8,508 bases of DNA. Source: Rhodoferax sp. (GTDB lineage: Bacteria > Pseudomonadota > Gammaproteobacteria > Burkholderiales > Burkholderiaceae_C). Shown one piece after another: positions 1 to 6,604 of the stretch; position 1 is the stretch's first letter, and the number at the start of each line of letters is the position of its first letter. The notes under the pieces were generated by a model. That model made no database searches, had not been told where the DNA came from, and saw nothing but the letters and a program-made list of their open reading frames with translations. The stretch is from positions 1 to 8,508 of the forward strand of contig JAQSDS010000022.1 in assembly GCA_029946045.1 (NCBI GenBank), read 5' to 3'. A program made the translations under genes and the position numbers.

Positions 1-1115
1 TCGGCGACGAGCTTGACGGGCCGCGTGGCCGCATTTACCTGATGAAGCAGGTGCTCGAAGGCGCAGTGCCCACCCGCAAAACCCAAATGCACCTGGACCG
101 CTGCCTGACCTGCCGCAACTGCGAAACCACCTGCCCCAGCGGCGTGCAATACGGCCACTTGCTCGACATCGGGCGCAAGCTGGTAGATGCCCAGGTGCCG
201 CGCCCGGCGGGCGAGCGAGCGCTGCGCTGGGCTTTGAAAGAAGGCCTGCCGTCACCGCTGTTTGGCCCGGCCATGGCCGTCGGCCAGCTGGTGCGGCCGC
301 TCTTGCCCCACGCTTTAAAGAACAAGGTGCCGGCCAAACAGGACGCCGGTCAAACCCCTTCAAGAAAACTCAACCGCAAGGTGCTGGTGCTGGAAGGTTG
401 CGTGCAACCCGCCATGAGCCCGAACATCAACAGCGCCACGGCACGGGTGTTTGATGCCGCCGGCATCCAGTGCGTGGTGGCGCCCAAGGCGGGTTGCTGC
501 GGCGCGGTCAAATTTCACCTCAACGACCAGGACGGTGGCATGGCGCACATGCGCGCCAACATCGACGCCTGGTGGCCGCACATCGAGGCCGGCGTTGAAG
601 GCATTGTGATCAACGCCTCGGGCTGCGGGGTGATGGTCAAGGACTACGGCCATATCCTGATTGATGACCCGCATTACGCCGCCAAGGCCAAACGCGTGAG
701 CGAACTCACCAAGGATGTCAGTGAATGGTTGCCCGAACTGGCGGACAAGCTCAAGGGTCAGGTATCGGGCAGCGCCAGCCGCATCGCCTTTCACCCGCCC
801 TGCACGCTACAACACGGCATGCAGCTGCGCGGCGGCGTCGAGAAATACATGGGCGAACTGGGCTTCAACGTCAAGACCACCGGCTGCGAAGCCAACCTGT
901 GCTGCGGCTCGGCGGGCACCTACAGCGTGCTCAACCCCACCATTTCCTACCAGTTGCGTGACCGCAAACTGGGCCACCTGGCCACCACTTTTGGCACCGA
1001 CCAACCCGAGCAGATCGTGTCAGCCAACATCGGCTGCATCACCCACCTACAAAGTGGCACCGACACGCCGGTGCGGCACTGGATAGAAGTGCTGGACGAA
1101 GCGTTGCAAAAATAA
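1..1115 (+). CDS. glcF: Glycolate oxidase iron-sulfur subunit GlcF, 5'-truncated by window edge
   Basis: Subunit of glycolate dehydrogenase (GlcDEF), which oxidises glycolate to glyoxylate; GlcF carries electrons from the flavin subunits toward the membrane quinone pool. The frame is open from position 3, and the first visible codons read GDELDGPRGRIYLMKQVLEG, a stretch that in the family directly follows the first 4Fe-4S motif. The true start is therefore upstream of the window and the ATG at 42 is internal. Seen here: the second ferredoxin-type motif CLTCRNCETTCP (102-137), then two cysteine-rich CCG domains, one with KAGCCGAVKFH (about 489-521) and one with HPPCTLQHGM and NLCCGSAGTYS (about 792-939). 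About 370 codons are visible against roughly 407 aa in E. coli GlcF, so about 35-40 residues including the first cluster are missing. glcD and glcE would be expected upstream. Stop TAA at 1113-1115. The family assignment is firm; heterodisulfide-reductase-like LutA/GlpC proteins are the alternative but are less similar. Confidence 0.95.
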   Translation, partial: GDELDGPRGRIYLMKQVLEGAVPTRKTQMHLDRCLTCRNCETTCPSGVQYGHLLDIGRKLVDAQVPRPAGERALRWALKEGLPSPLFGPAMAVGQLVRPLLPHALKNKVPAKQDAGQTPSRKLNRKVLVLEGCVQPAMSPNINSATARVFDAAGIQCVVAPKAGCCGAVKFHLNDQDGGMAHMRANIDAWWPHIEAGVEGIVINASGCGVMVKDYGHILIDDPHYAAKAKRVSELTKDVSEWLPELADKLKGQVSGSASRIAFHPPCTLQHGMQLRGGVEKYMGELGFNVKTTGCEANLCCGSAGTYSVLNPTISYQLRDRKLGHLATTFGTDQPEQIVSANIGCITHLQSGTDTPVRHWIEVLDEALQK

Positions 1116-1160
1116 GCTGGCAGCACAATCTACGCCACCAGACTTGCGCATAATTCAGCC

Positions 1161-2051
1161 ATGACCACCTTACCTCCCCTGCCTTGTTACCTCAACGGTG
1201 AATTCACCCTGCTGCCCAACGCCAAAATCAGCGTGATGGACCGCGGCTTTATTTTTGGCGATGGCGTCTATGAAGTGGTGCCGACCTATGGCGGCCAGTT
1301 GTTCCGCTTTGCCGAACACATGGCTCGGCTGGACCGCAGCCTGGCCGAGTTGCGCATCGCCAACCCGCTGACGCACGCCCAATGGGCCGACGTGGCGCAG
1401 CAGTTGATGGCCACGTTTGCGGCGTCTAAAGGCGTTGGCACCGAGGCGCTTGACCAGTTAATTTACATCCAGATCACCCGCGGCGTGGCCCTGCGCGACC
1501 ACGTCATGCCCACCGACATTGCGCCCACGGTGTTCGTCATGACCAACACCATGAAGCTGCCCACCGAGGCGCAGCGCAGCCAAGGCGTGGCCTGCGTCAC
1601 AGCCGACGACTTCCGCTGGGAAAAAGCCCACATCAAGAGCACCAGCCTGCTGGGCGCGGTGTTTGCGCGCCAGATCAGTTTTGACGCTGGCGCCCTGGAG
1701 ACCGTGATGTTCCGCGACGGCTTTTTGAGCGAGGCCGCTGCCAGCAACGTCTGGGTGGTGAAGGGCGGCAAGCTGCTGGGCACACCCAAAGACCACCTGG
1801 TGCTTGAAGGCATTCGCTACGGCCTGATCGAAGAAATCTGCCGCGCCCGGGGCATCCCTTTCGAGTTGCGCCGCATCAGCCGCGACGAAGTGCTGCACGC
1901 TGATGAATTGCTGTTGTCATCGGCCACCAAGGAGGTGCTGCCGGTGACCCTGCTCGACGGCCAAGCGGTCGGCAACGGCCGGCCTGGCCCGGTTTACGCC
2001 CAGCTGATGGCGGGCTACAACGAGGCCAAAACGCAGCCCAGGCAGCAATGA
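1161..2051 (+). CDS. dat: D-amino-acid transaminase (class IV PLP aminotransferase, Dat-like)
   Basis: A fold-type IV PLP aminotransferase, 296 aa, cytoplasmic. Dat interconverts D-alanine plus 2-oxoglutarate with pyruvate plus D-glutamate, supplying or scavenging D-amino acids for peptidoglycan. Seen in the sequence: N-terminal YLNGEF and SVMDRGFIFGDGVYEVVP (residues 10-41), the family signature; the PLP lysine at K159 in WEKAHIKSTSLLGAV; the conserved glutamate E191 in FLSEAAASNVWVV; and the C-terminal SSATKEVLPVTLLDG. Length is usual for the family (about 280-300 aa). Start ATG 1161 is chosen because the conserved YLNGEF begins only ten residues later. There is no clear Shine-Dalgarno sequence, and a -10-like CATAAT lies six bases before the ATG. 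The gene lies 45 bp after glcF and its stop overlaps the murU start (ATGA), implying translational coupling. Branched-chain aminotransferase or aminodeoxychorismate lyase are the alternatives; sequence alone cannot fix the substrate, but the Dat-type pattern fits best. Confidence 0.85.
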   Translation: MTTLPPLPCYLNGEFTLLPNAKISVMDRGFIFGDGVYEVVPTYGGQLFRFAEHMARLDRSLAELRIANPLTHAQWADVAQQLMATFAASKGVGTEALDQLIYIQITRGVALRDHVMPTDIAPTVFVMTNTMKLPTEAQRSQGVACVTADDFRWEKAHIKSTSLLGAVFARQISFDAGALETVMFRDGFLSEAAASNVWVVKGGKLLGTPKDHLVLEGIRYGLIEEICRARGIPFELRRISRDEVLHADELLLSSATKEVLPVTLLDGQAVGNGRPGPVYAQLMAGYNEAKTQPRQQ

Positions 2052-2791
2052 ATTGCCTGGCCACCGCCATGCTGCTGGCCGCTGGTCGCGGCGAGCGCAT
2101 GCGCCCGCTCACCGACAGCTGCCCCAAACCCTTGCTGAAAGTGCAGGGCAAGCCGCTGCTGCAATGGCAACTGGAGGCGCTGCAACGTGGCGGCTGCCAG
2201 CAGGTGCTGGTCAATACCGACTGGCTGGCTGAGCAGATCGTGCAGGCAGCCCATCCGCCTGGCCTGGCCCTGCGCTACTCACACGAAGGCCATGACTTTG
2301 GCGGCGCGCTGGAAACTGCCGGCGGCATTGCACGCGCCCTGCCCCAGCTGGACGAGGTGTTCTGGGTGCTGGCGGCCGATGTGTTCACGCCTGGCTTTGA
2401 ATTTAGCCAGGCGGCGCTTGCGCGCTTTGCCGCCAGTGACAAGCTGGCGCACCTCTGGCTGGTACCCAACCCGGCGCACAACCCCGGCGGCGACTTTGGC
2501 CTGCAAGCGCAAGCAGCAGGCCCGGCGCTGGCGCTGAATCTGCCCAAAGACGACCCGCACCCACGCTTCACCTTTTCTACCATTGGCTTGTACCGCCGCG
2601 CCCTGTTTGCCGCGCCATGGTGCGACATCGCGCCGGGCAACCCGCTGGGCGTCAAAGCCGCGCTGGCCCCGCTGTTGCGCCGCGCCATGGACCAGGGCCA
2701 GGTGTCAGCCGAGTTGTACCCCGGACCCTGGACCGATGTGGGTACGCCAGAGCGGCTGGCAGAACTCAATGCAGTGGTTGAACATCCATGA
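2048..2791 (+). CDS. murU: MurU-like N-acetylmuramate-1-phosphate uridylyltransferase
   Basis: Nucleotidyltransferase of the NTP_transferase (sugar-1-phosphate) family, 247 aa, cytoplasmic. MurU joins UTP and MurNAc alpha-1-phosphate to give UDP-MurNAc in the cell-wall recycling route first shown in Pseudomonas, which bypasses de novo synthesis and the fosfomycin target MurA. Seen: nucleotide-binding loop LLAAGRGERMRPLTDSCPKP (residues 9-28), VNTDWLAEQI (55-64), the GGALETAGGIARALP segment (85-99), the metal-binding aspartate in VLAADVF (D111), the LVPNPAHNPGGDFGL segment (138-152), TFSTIGLY (175-182), and a second acidic motif WTDVGTPERLAELN (228-241). Order and spacing match Pseudomonas MurU as I recall it. 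The start ATG overlaps the dat stop by 4 bp. The usual partner kinase gene amgK is not next to it in this window. It could instead be a generic mannose-1-phosphate guanylyltransferase-like enzyme; many orthologues carry that label. Confidence 0.83.
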   Translation: MNCLATAMLLAAGRGERMRPLTDSCPKPLLKVQGKPLLQWQLEALQRGGCQQVLVNTDWLAEQIVQAAHPPGLALRYSHEGHDFGGALETAGGIARALPQLDEVFWVLAADVFTPGFEFSQAALARFAASDKLAHLWLVPNPAHNPGGDFGLQAQAAGPALALNLPKDDPHPRFTFSTIGLYRRALFAAPWCDIAPGNPLGVKAALAPLLRRAMDQGQVSAELYPGPWTDVGTPERLAELNAVVEHP

Positions 2792-2965
2792 GTTGCGTAT
2801 CGGTGCCGACCCAGGTTTGTTGAATCTTAAGGTGACCGATGCCCTGAAGCGGCAGAACCTTTCCCCGCTTGAACTCGCGCAGTTCATACGTCGGCGGGTG
2901 GATGATGGCGAAGCCAATGCCGAGATTGACAGCGATCTCATTACCGGTTGTCTTGCGTTGACGGA
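2792..2965. other. Convergent intergenic gap between murU and mobA, no assigned gene
   Basis: A 174-bp gap between two convergent genes. I see a 6-bp inverted repeat, AAGCGG (2847-2852) with CCGCTT (2865-2870), but no T-run on either strand, so it does not qualify as an intrinsic terminator. One minus-strand frame (2969 down to the TGA at 2768-2766) is open and gives protein-like sequence (for example NLGIGFAIIHPPTYEL) but has no convincing start and matches no family I recognise. The plus strand also stays open as an extension of a murU shadow frame. It may hold a decayed gene end; nothing firmer can be said. Confidence 0.3.
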
Positions 2966-4873
2966 TCAGCCGCGCGGCCGCAGTATGGCGGCGAAATACG
3001 CCGCCAGGTCGTCGCGGGCAGACAACGCAAGGACATGGCCTACGTATTGATCCGGGCGCACGATGACCATGCAGCCTGCGGCACGGTCGATGGCGCGCGC
3101 ATCAAAAATGTCCTGGTCGAGCTTGTGGTCTGCGCAGAAGACCTTCTCGTAGTCGCACAGTCCGTAACGGCCCACAGACGGGCGCAGCAGGGTTGGCATG
3201 GTGGCGAAATCCAGCGTTCTGAAATCCTGCTGGAATACCACGCGGGTGTCGATCACGGAGTCCACGTCTTCGCCCGCCGCGGTGTGGCGGCGAACGGGTG
3301 ACGCCGGATCGTTTTCTAGCCAGTCGCACAGCGAGGCGACCGCACCGCCGGGAGCGCAGGTGTCGTTCGCTGGCGCAAAGACAAACAAACGGAAACGTGC
3401 GTCAGCGTCGATGGCGTGGCCCAACTGCATCGGTTTGGCATCGGCCAAGCGGATGACGGGGGCGGAGTGGAACCGCTTGCCGATGTCGAAACCCGAAGCC
3501 AGTGCCTGATGCGTGGCAGCACCCGTGAGGGCGCTTGGCTCGTATTGGATCGTCAGGCCGCAGGTGAATGGTAAGTTGTTGACAAATTCCCGCGCCACGC
3601 GGGGTAAGCCATCGGTGGCGTCATCTTGACCGCGGGCGCCGACCACGCGCGCCCACTTGTGGTCAAACTCCACCAGGTCCTTGGCGGCAGCACGCCGCTC
3701 GCCCGAGTAGCTGTGCAACAGAGAAGGGTTGGCACGGCCTGTCAGCACCGAGATCAGTTTCCAGCCCATGTTGAAGGCATCCCCCATCGACACGTTCATG
3801 CCCTGGCCCGCCTTGGGGCTGTGGGTATGACAGGCGTCGCCAGCCAGCATGACGCGGGGTGAGCGAATCGCCATCTGTGATTCTGGTACGTCGTCAAACT
3901 TATCCGTCAGGCGGTGGCCAATCTCGTAGATTGACCACCACACTACTTCCTTCACATCCAGCTTGAACGGCCTGAAAATGCGCTGCGCTTTGGCGATGAT
4001 GTCGTCGGCGTTCATGCCGCGGTCGGCGGCGCGCTCGTTGTCGCTGAGCTTGTCCATCTCGACGTACAGGCGCACCAGATGGCCCCCCTCGCGCGGCAAC
4101 ACCATCAGGATGCCGTCTTCTTCCGAGCGCACAAACGATTTCATGCGCCAGTCGGGAAAGTCGGTGACAGCCAGCAAGTCGATCACGCCCCAGGCCTGGT
4201 GGGCCGCGTCGCCGTGCAGCGCGCCACCGATGGCGCTGCGCACGTTGGAGCGAGCGCCGTCACAGCCGATCACGTAGTTGGCCCGCACAGTGGTGGTCTG
4301 GCCTTCGCGGCCAGGAGACGTGTTTTCGAGCGTGACGGTGACAGGGTATTCGGTGGCAGTGGCGTCGATGATGAGATCGGCCACCTTGAACCCGTAATCG
4401 GGTTCCAGACGACTGGGCGAGTTGCGCATGATGTCGAGGAACATGTCATGCACCCGCGCCTGGTTGATCAGCACATGGGGCATCTCGGAGGTGCCATCGG
4501 GCACATCTTGCACGCGGGCCACACGGTCGAGCGACGTCTCTTTTCCAGCCGCCCAAAAGGTGGTCTCGTTGATCCACATCGATTCGCGCTGGACCTTCTC
4601 GCCAAAGCCGAAGGCCTGGAACATCTCCATCGAGCGCACGCTGATGCCGTCTGCCTGGCCCTTTTCCATGGGCCCGAGCTTGGGTTCGACCACCATCGTG
4701 CGGATCCCTGGCACCCCTGCGAGCTGGGCAGCCAAGCACAGACCTGCGGGTCCAGACCCGGCAATCAACACGTCCACGGTATCCGGCAATGGGTCGCCCA
4801 CGCGGCGGTGATCTAGCGCGGCCGAGCTGACATCGGGATCGCCGGGCTTGAAGCCGTTGTGGTGGTATCGCAT
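2966..4873 (-). CDS. mobA: 3-hydroxybenzoate 4-monooxygenase (MobA-type FAD hydroxylase)
   Basis: Class A flavoprotein aromatic hydroxylase, 635 aa, which would convert 3-hydroxybenzoate with NADPH and O2 to protocatechuate. Seen: an N-terminal family-like leader MRYHHNGFKPG, Rossmann FAD loop VLIAGSGPAGL (residues 35-45), EKGQADGISVRSMEMF (about 70-85) with D75, PHVLINQARVHD (132-143), the DG motif GCDGARSNVR (203-212), VLPREGGHLVRLYVEMDKL (258-276) with Y270, and the GD motif LAGDACHTHSPKAGQGMN (343-360). The C-terminal ~180 residues fit the thioredoxin-like domain of the phenol hydroxylase subgroup, including a DYEKVFCADHKLDQDIF segment. Comamonas testosteroni MobA is about 639 aa and, as I recall it, aligns along its whole length; D75 and Y270 match its substrate-pocket Asp75 and Tyr271. 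The start is fixed by AAGGAG five bases before the ATG. It is divergent from mobR, with the promoter in the shared gap. Phenol 2-monooxygenase is the less likely alternative. Confidence 0.9.
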   Translation of the reverse strand: MRYHHNGFKPGDPDVSSAALDHRRVGDPLPDTVDVLIAGSGPAGLCLAAQLAGVPGIRTMVVEPKLGPMEKGQADGISVRSMEMFQAFGFGEKVQRESMWINETTFWAAGKETSLDRVARVQDVPDGTSEMPHVLINQARVHDMFLDIMRNSPSRLEPDYGFKVADLIIDATATEYPVTVTLENTSPGREGQTTTVRANYVIGCDGARSNVRSAIGGALHGDAAHQAWGVIDLLAVTDFPDWRMKSFVRSEEDGILMVLPREGGHLVRLYVEMDKLSDNERAADRGMNADDIIAKAQRIFRPFKLDVKEVVWWSIYEIGHRLTDKFDDVPESQMAIRSPRVMLAGDACHTHSPKAGQGMNVSMGDAFNMGWKLISVLTGRANPSLLHSYSGERRAAAKDLVEFDHKWARVVGARGQDDATDGLPRVAREFVNNLPFTCGLTIQYEPSALTGAATHQALASGFDIGKRFHSAPVIRLADAKPMQLGHAIDADARFRLFVFAPANDTCAPGGAVASLCDWLENDPASPVRRHTAAGEDVDSVIDTRVVFQQDFRTLDFATMPTLLRPSVGRYGLCDYEKVFCADHKLDQDIFDARAIDRAAGCMVIVRPDQYVGHVLALSARDDLAAYFAAILRPRG

Positions 4874-4878
4874 AGAGT

Positions 4879-4884
4879 CTCCTT
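4879..4884 (-). promoter_or_regulatory. Ribosome binding site of mobA
   Basis: On the minus strand AAGGAG is followed by the five bases ACTCT and then the ATG at 4873. This is a near-perfect Shine-Dalgarno sequence at normal spacing and it decides the mobA start. It is the strongest ribosome binding site in the window. Confidence 0.85.
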
Positions 4885-4898
4885 CATTTGGTTTTTAA

Positions 4899-4928
4899 TT
4901 GAATAATGAAACGTATACATATTATATG
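4899..4928 (+). promoter_or_regulatory. Possible weak mobR promoter overlapping the operator
   Basis: Plus strand: TTGAAT at 4899-4904 could be a -35 box. A -10 could be TATATG (4923-4928, 18-bp spacer) or TATTAT (4920-4925, 15-bp spacer). Each is weak or off in spacing, so this is a candidate only. If real, it lies on top of the palindrome and would make mobR self-regulated, as is common for divergent MarR pairs. Confidence 0.3.
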
Positions 4929-4930
4929 TA
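4916..4930. promoter_or_regulatory. Palindromic operator, probable MobR (MarR-type) binding site
   Basis: Perfect 7-1-7 inverted repeat, TACATATTATATGTA on the plus strand, in the AT-rich gap between divergent mobA and mobR. MarR proteins bind short AT-rich palindromes of about this size as dimers. It contains the mobA -10 box and lies close to any mobR promoter, so one bound dimer could repress mobA and also control mobR. Family knowledge: MobR of Comamonas testosteroni is a MarR repressor relieved by 3-hydroxybenzoate. That this particular palindrome is the site is inference. Confidence 0.72.
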
Positions 4931-4949
4931 AGCACTCTAAAATCGTCAA
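4921..4949 (-). promoter_or_regulatory. Sigma-70 promoter of mobA
   Basis: Minus strand: -35 TTGACG (4949-4944), a 17-bp spacer, and -10 TATAAT (4926-4921). This is one mismatch from full consensus at optimal spacing. Transcription would start near 4914, giving a leader of about 40 nt before the mobA ATG at 4873. The -10 box lies inside the 15-bp palindrome, as expected for a promoter shut off by a bound repressor. Confidence 0.82.
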
Positions 4950-5003
4950 ACACAAAAAGACGTTGGCGCGATGAGGTAAGGTCGGCAACCAAAGGAAAAG
5001 CGT

Positions 5004-5438
5004 ATGCACAGAATTGAAATGGCCGGACACCTGATCCGGCGGCTGCATCAGCAGTCGACACAGGTCTTCCAGGCACAGACACAAGCGGCGGGCTTCGACC
5101 TGACGTCGGTGCAGTTCGCTGCGCTCGACGCCATTGATCAGCAGCCCGGCATCGACCAGGCCACCCTGGCCGCGACCATCGTCTTCGACCGCGCCACGAT
5201 TGGCGGAGTGATCGACCGCTTGGAACACAAGGGCCTCGTGCGGCGCGTGGTCAGCGAGCAGGATCGCAGGGCGCGTCGGCTGCACCTCACGCACGCGGCG
5301 AAACAACTGCTGGCGGCCAGTCGACCCGTGGTGGAAGCCTTGCAAACTGATATCTTGGCGCAGCTGTCAGCCGCAGAGCGCGCCGCCTTCCTAGCGCTGG
5401 CGCACAAGGCGCTCGGACTGGTCTCCAGTCGAGCCTGA
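5004..5438 (+). CDS. mobR: MarR-family regulator, probable MobR
   Basis: MarR-family winged-helix transcription regulator, 144 aa, which is the usual family length. Seen: an N-terminal helix (residues 3-28) for dimerisation, FDLTSVQFAALDAI (31-44), the helix-turn-helix IDQATLAATIVFDRATIGGV (50-69) with recognition helix DRATIGGVIDRLEHKGLV (62-79), a basic wing VVSEQDRRARRLHLT (82-96) with the typical D-R-R core, and C-terminal helices to residue 144. Start ATG 5004 is preceded by AAAGGA at suitable spacing (4991-4996). Because it is divergent from mobA with a perfect palindrome between them, it most likely represses mobA and responds to 3-hydroxybenzoate, as MobR does in Comamonas testosteroni. 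The MarR family call is certain; the MobR role rests on context. It runs convergent to the tRNA gene, 19 bp away. Confidence 0.88.
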   Translation: MHRIEMAGHLIRRLHQQSTQVFQAQTQAAGFDLTSVQFAALDAIDQQPGIDQATLAATIVFDRATIGGVIDRLEHKGLVRRVVSEQDRRARRLHLTHAAKQLLAASRPVVEALQTDILAQLSAAERAAFLALAHKALGLVSSRA

Positions 5439-5457
5439 AGGGTGGCGAATTTGAGTT

Positions 5458-5533
5458 TGGTGCGGCTGGCGGGGATCGAACCCACGACCCTTGGCTTCGG
5501 AGGCCAATACTCTATCCACTGAGCTACAGCCGC
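5458..5533 (-). tRNA. tRNA-Arg (anticodon CCG), CCA encoded
   Basis: A full cloverleaf can be read on the minus strand, 76 nt with CCA. Acceptor stem GCGGCTG (5533-5527) pairs all seven bases with CAGCCGC (5468-5462), followed by discriminator A (5461) and CCA (5460-5458). The D arm begins with GCTC AGTGGATA GAG. The anticodon arm is TTGGC / CTCCGAA / GCCAA, giving anticodon CCG at 5500-5498 for arginine codon CGG. The T arm is GTGGG TTCGATC CCCGC. All stems pair (one G-U in the T stem) and no base is missing, so the gene looks functional. No convincing promoter was found just upstream (5534-5600). Confidence 0.96.
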
Positions 5534-5619
5534 ATTTTGCCGAGCACTGAAAGGTGGCTATTCTCGCACAGGATAAAAACAGCGCACATGCCTTGGCGCC
5601 ACAGCCTACTTCGCAAGCC

Positions 5620-5707
5620 GAACCAGCCGGGTGATGCGCTTCGCGGAGGTAAAGGAGGAGGCCGTAGGCCGGGGGACACGCAGCAAAGCGCATTGCCCGG
5701 CTGGTCC
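5620..5707 (+). repeat. Large palindromic (REP-like) intergenic element
   Basis: Arms of 22 bases, 5620-5641 and 5686-5707, are inverted repeats with three differences, around a 44-base loop. Read as plus-strand RNA, two of the three differences are G-U wobbles, giving 21 of 22 pairs; read as minus-strand RNA those become A-C mismatches. The loop is purine-rich (GGAGGTAAAGGAGGAGG at 5645-5661) and holds GGCC-GTA-GGCC (5660-5670). It lies 21 bp beyond the yghU stop and 86 bp from the tRNA 5' end. No T-run follows on either side, so it is not a classical terminator. The form resembles dispersed intergenic palindromes of Comamonadaceae; no second copy is in the window, so the repeat status is inference. 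Confidence 0.6.
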
Positions 5708-5728
5708 AGCCCCCAGCGCAGCACACGT

Positions 5729-6604
5729 TCAGGCCTGCGCCTGCAGCTTGTCCTGGGTGCGGGTGTCGAAGTCGCCGGCATCGTGGCGCTCGTGCAACTG
5801 GGCTTCCAGCGGCCCCGTGATGCGGTTGACCATGCGGCCACGGCTGGCTGCGGGACGCTTGGCAATTTTCTCAGCCCAGGCGATCACATGGGGGTACTCG
5901 TTGACCTGCAAGAATTCACCGGCCTCGTAAAGCTGGCCTCTGGCCAAGTTGCCATACCAGGGCCAGATGGCGATGTCGGCAATGGTGTATTCGTCACCGG
6001 CCACATAAGGACTTTCGGCAAGCCGCCGATTGAGCACATCCATCTGGCGCTTGACTTCCATGGCAAAGCGGTTGATGGCGTATTCGAATTTGCTCGGCGC
6101 ATAGGCATAGAAATGGCCGAAGCCGCCACCCAGAAACGGCGCGCTGCCCATCTGCCAAAACAGCCACGACAAGCATTCGGCGCGTTGCGGTTGTTGGGTC
6201 GGCAACAAGACACCAAATTTTTCTGCCAGATACATCAGGATGGCGCCGGACTCAAACACCCGGATCGGCTCGGGCGTGCTGTAGTCCAGCAGTGCCGGGA
6301 TCTTGGAATTCGGGTTCACGCCAACAAAACCGCTGCCAAACTGGTCGCCGTCGCTGATGCGAATCAGCCAGGCATCGTATTCGGCGCCACTGTGGCCAAG
6401 CGCCAGCAACTCCTCCAGCATCACGGTTACCTTGACGCCGTTGGGCGTGCCCAGCGAATAAAGTTGCAGCGGATGCTTGCCACGCGGCAGCACACGTTCA
6501 TGCGTGGGCCCGGCAACCGGCCGGTTGGTGTTGGCAAAACGGCCCCCGTTGGCCTTGTTCCAGGCCCATACTTTGGGTGGGGTGTAGGTGTTCGAATCAG
6601 ACAT
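5729..6604 (-). CDS. yghU: YghU-family glutathione S-transferase / disulfide-bond oxidoreductase
   Basis: Nu-class glutathione transferase-like protein, cytoplasmic. E. coli YghU binds two glutathione molecules and has disulfide-bond reductase activity with modest transferase and peroxidase activity. Start ATG 6604 gives 291 aa against 288 in E. coli and begins MSDSNTYTPPKVWAWNKANG, closely matching the E. coli N-terminus; the ORF extends 32 codons further upstream but that part is unlike the family. Seen: NRPVAGPTHE (27-36), the thioredoxin-like domain with LQLYSLGTPNGVKVTVMLEE (47-66), whose TPN holds the glutathione-contacting threonine, NPNSKIPALLD, VFESGAILMYLAEKFG, then the helical domain with FLGGGFGHFYAYAP, VAGDEYTIADIAIWPWYGN and a C-terminal LHERHDAGDF. 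The Shine-Dalgarno sequence is weak. It is separated from upstream panD by 265 bp and is probably its own transcription unit. Assignment is firm from end-to-end similarity. Confidence 0.94.
   Translation of the reverse strand: MSDSNTYTPPKVWAWNKANGGRFANTNRPVAGPTHERVLPRGKHPLQLYSLGTPNGVKVTVMLEELLALGHSGAEYDAWLIRISDGDQFGSGFVGVNPNSKIPALLDYSTPEPIRVFESGAILMYLAEKFGVLLPTQQPQRAECLSWLFWQMGSAPFLGGGFGHFYAYAPSKFEYAINRFAMEVKRQMDVLNRRLAESPYVAGDEYTIADIAIWPWYGNLARGQLYEAGEFLQVNEYPHVIAWAEKIAKRPAASRGRMVNRITGPLEAQLHERHDAGDFDTRTQDKLQAQA

Noticed and set aside
1116..1145. CTGG...CCAG inverted repeat after glcF as a terminator
   Set aside because: Four-base stem with a loop of about 17 bases and no T-run.
2752..2760. 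GCGGCTGGC in murU identical to part of the tRNA-Arg 3' end (5462-5470), a possible attachment-site copy
   Set aside because: Only nine bases in a GC-rich coding region; flanking bases differ and no integrase is present, so chance is sufficient.
4079..4816. 245-codon plus-strand frame inside mobA
   Set aside because: Antisense shadow of mobA; its composition (many His, Gly, Val) is typical of the complement of a GC-rich gene and shows no domain.
4944..4962. CGTC...GACG inverted repeat as a second operator
   Set aside because: Arms of only four bases separated by 11; the left arm coincides with the mobA -35 box, and nothing else supports it.
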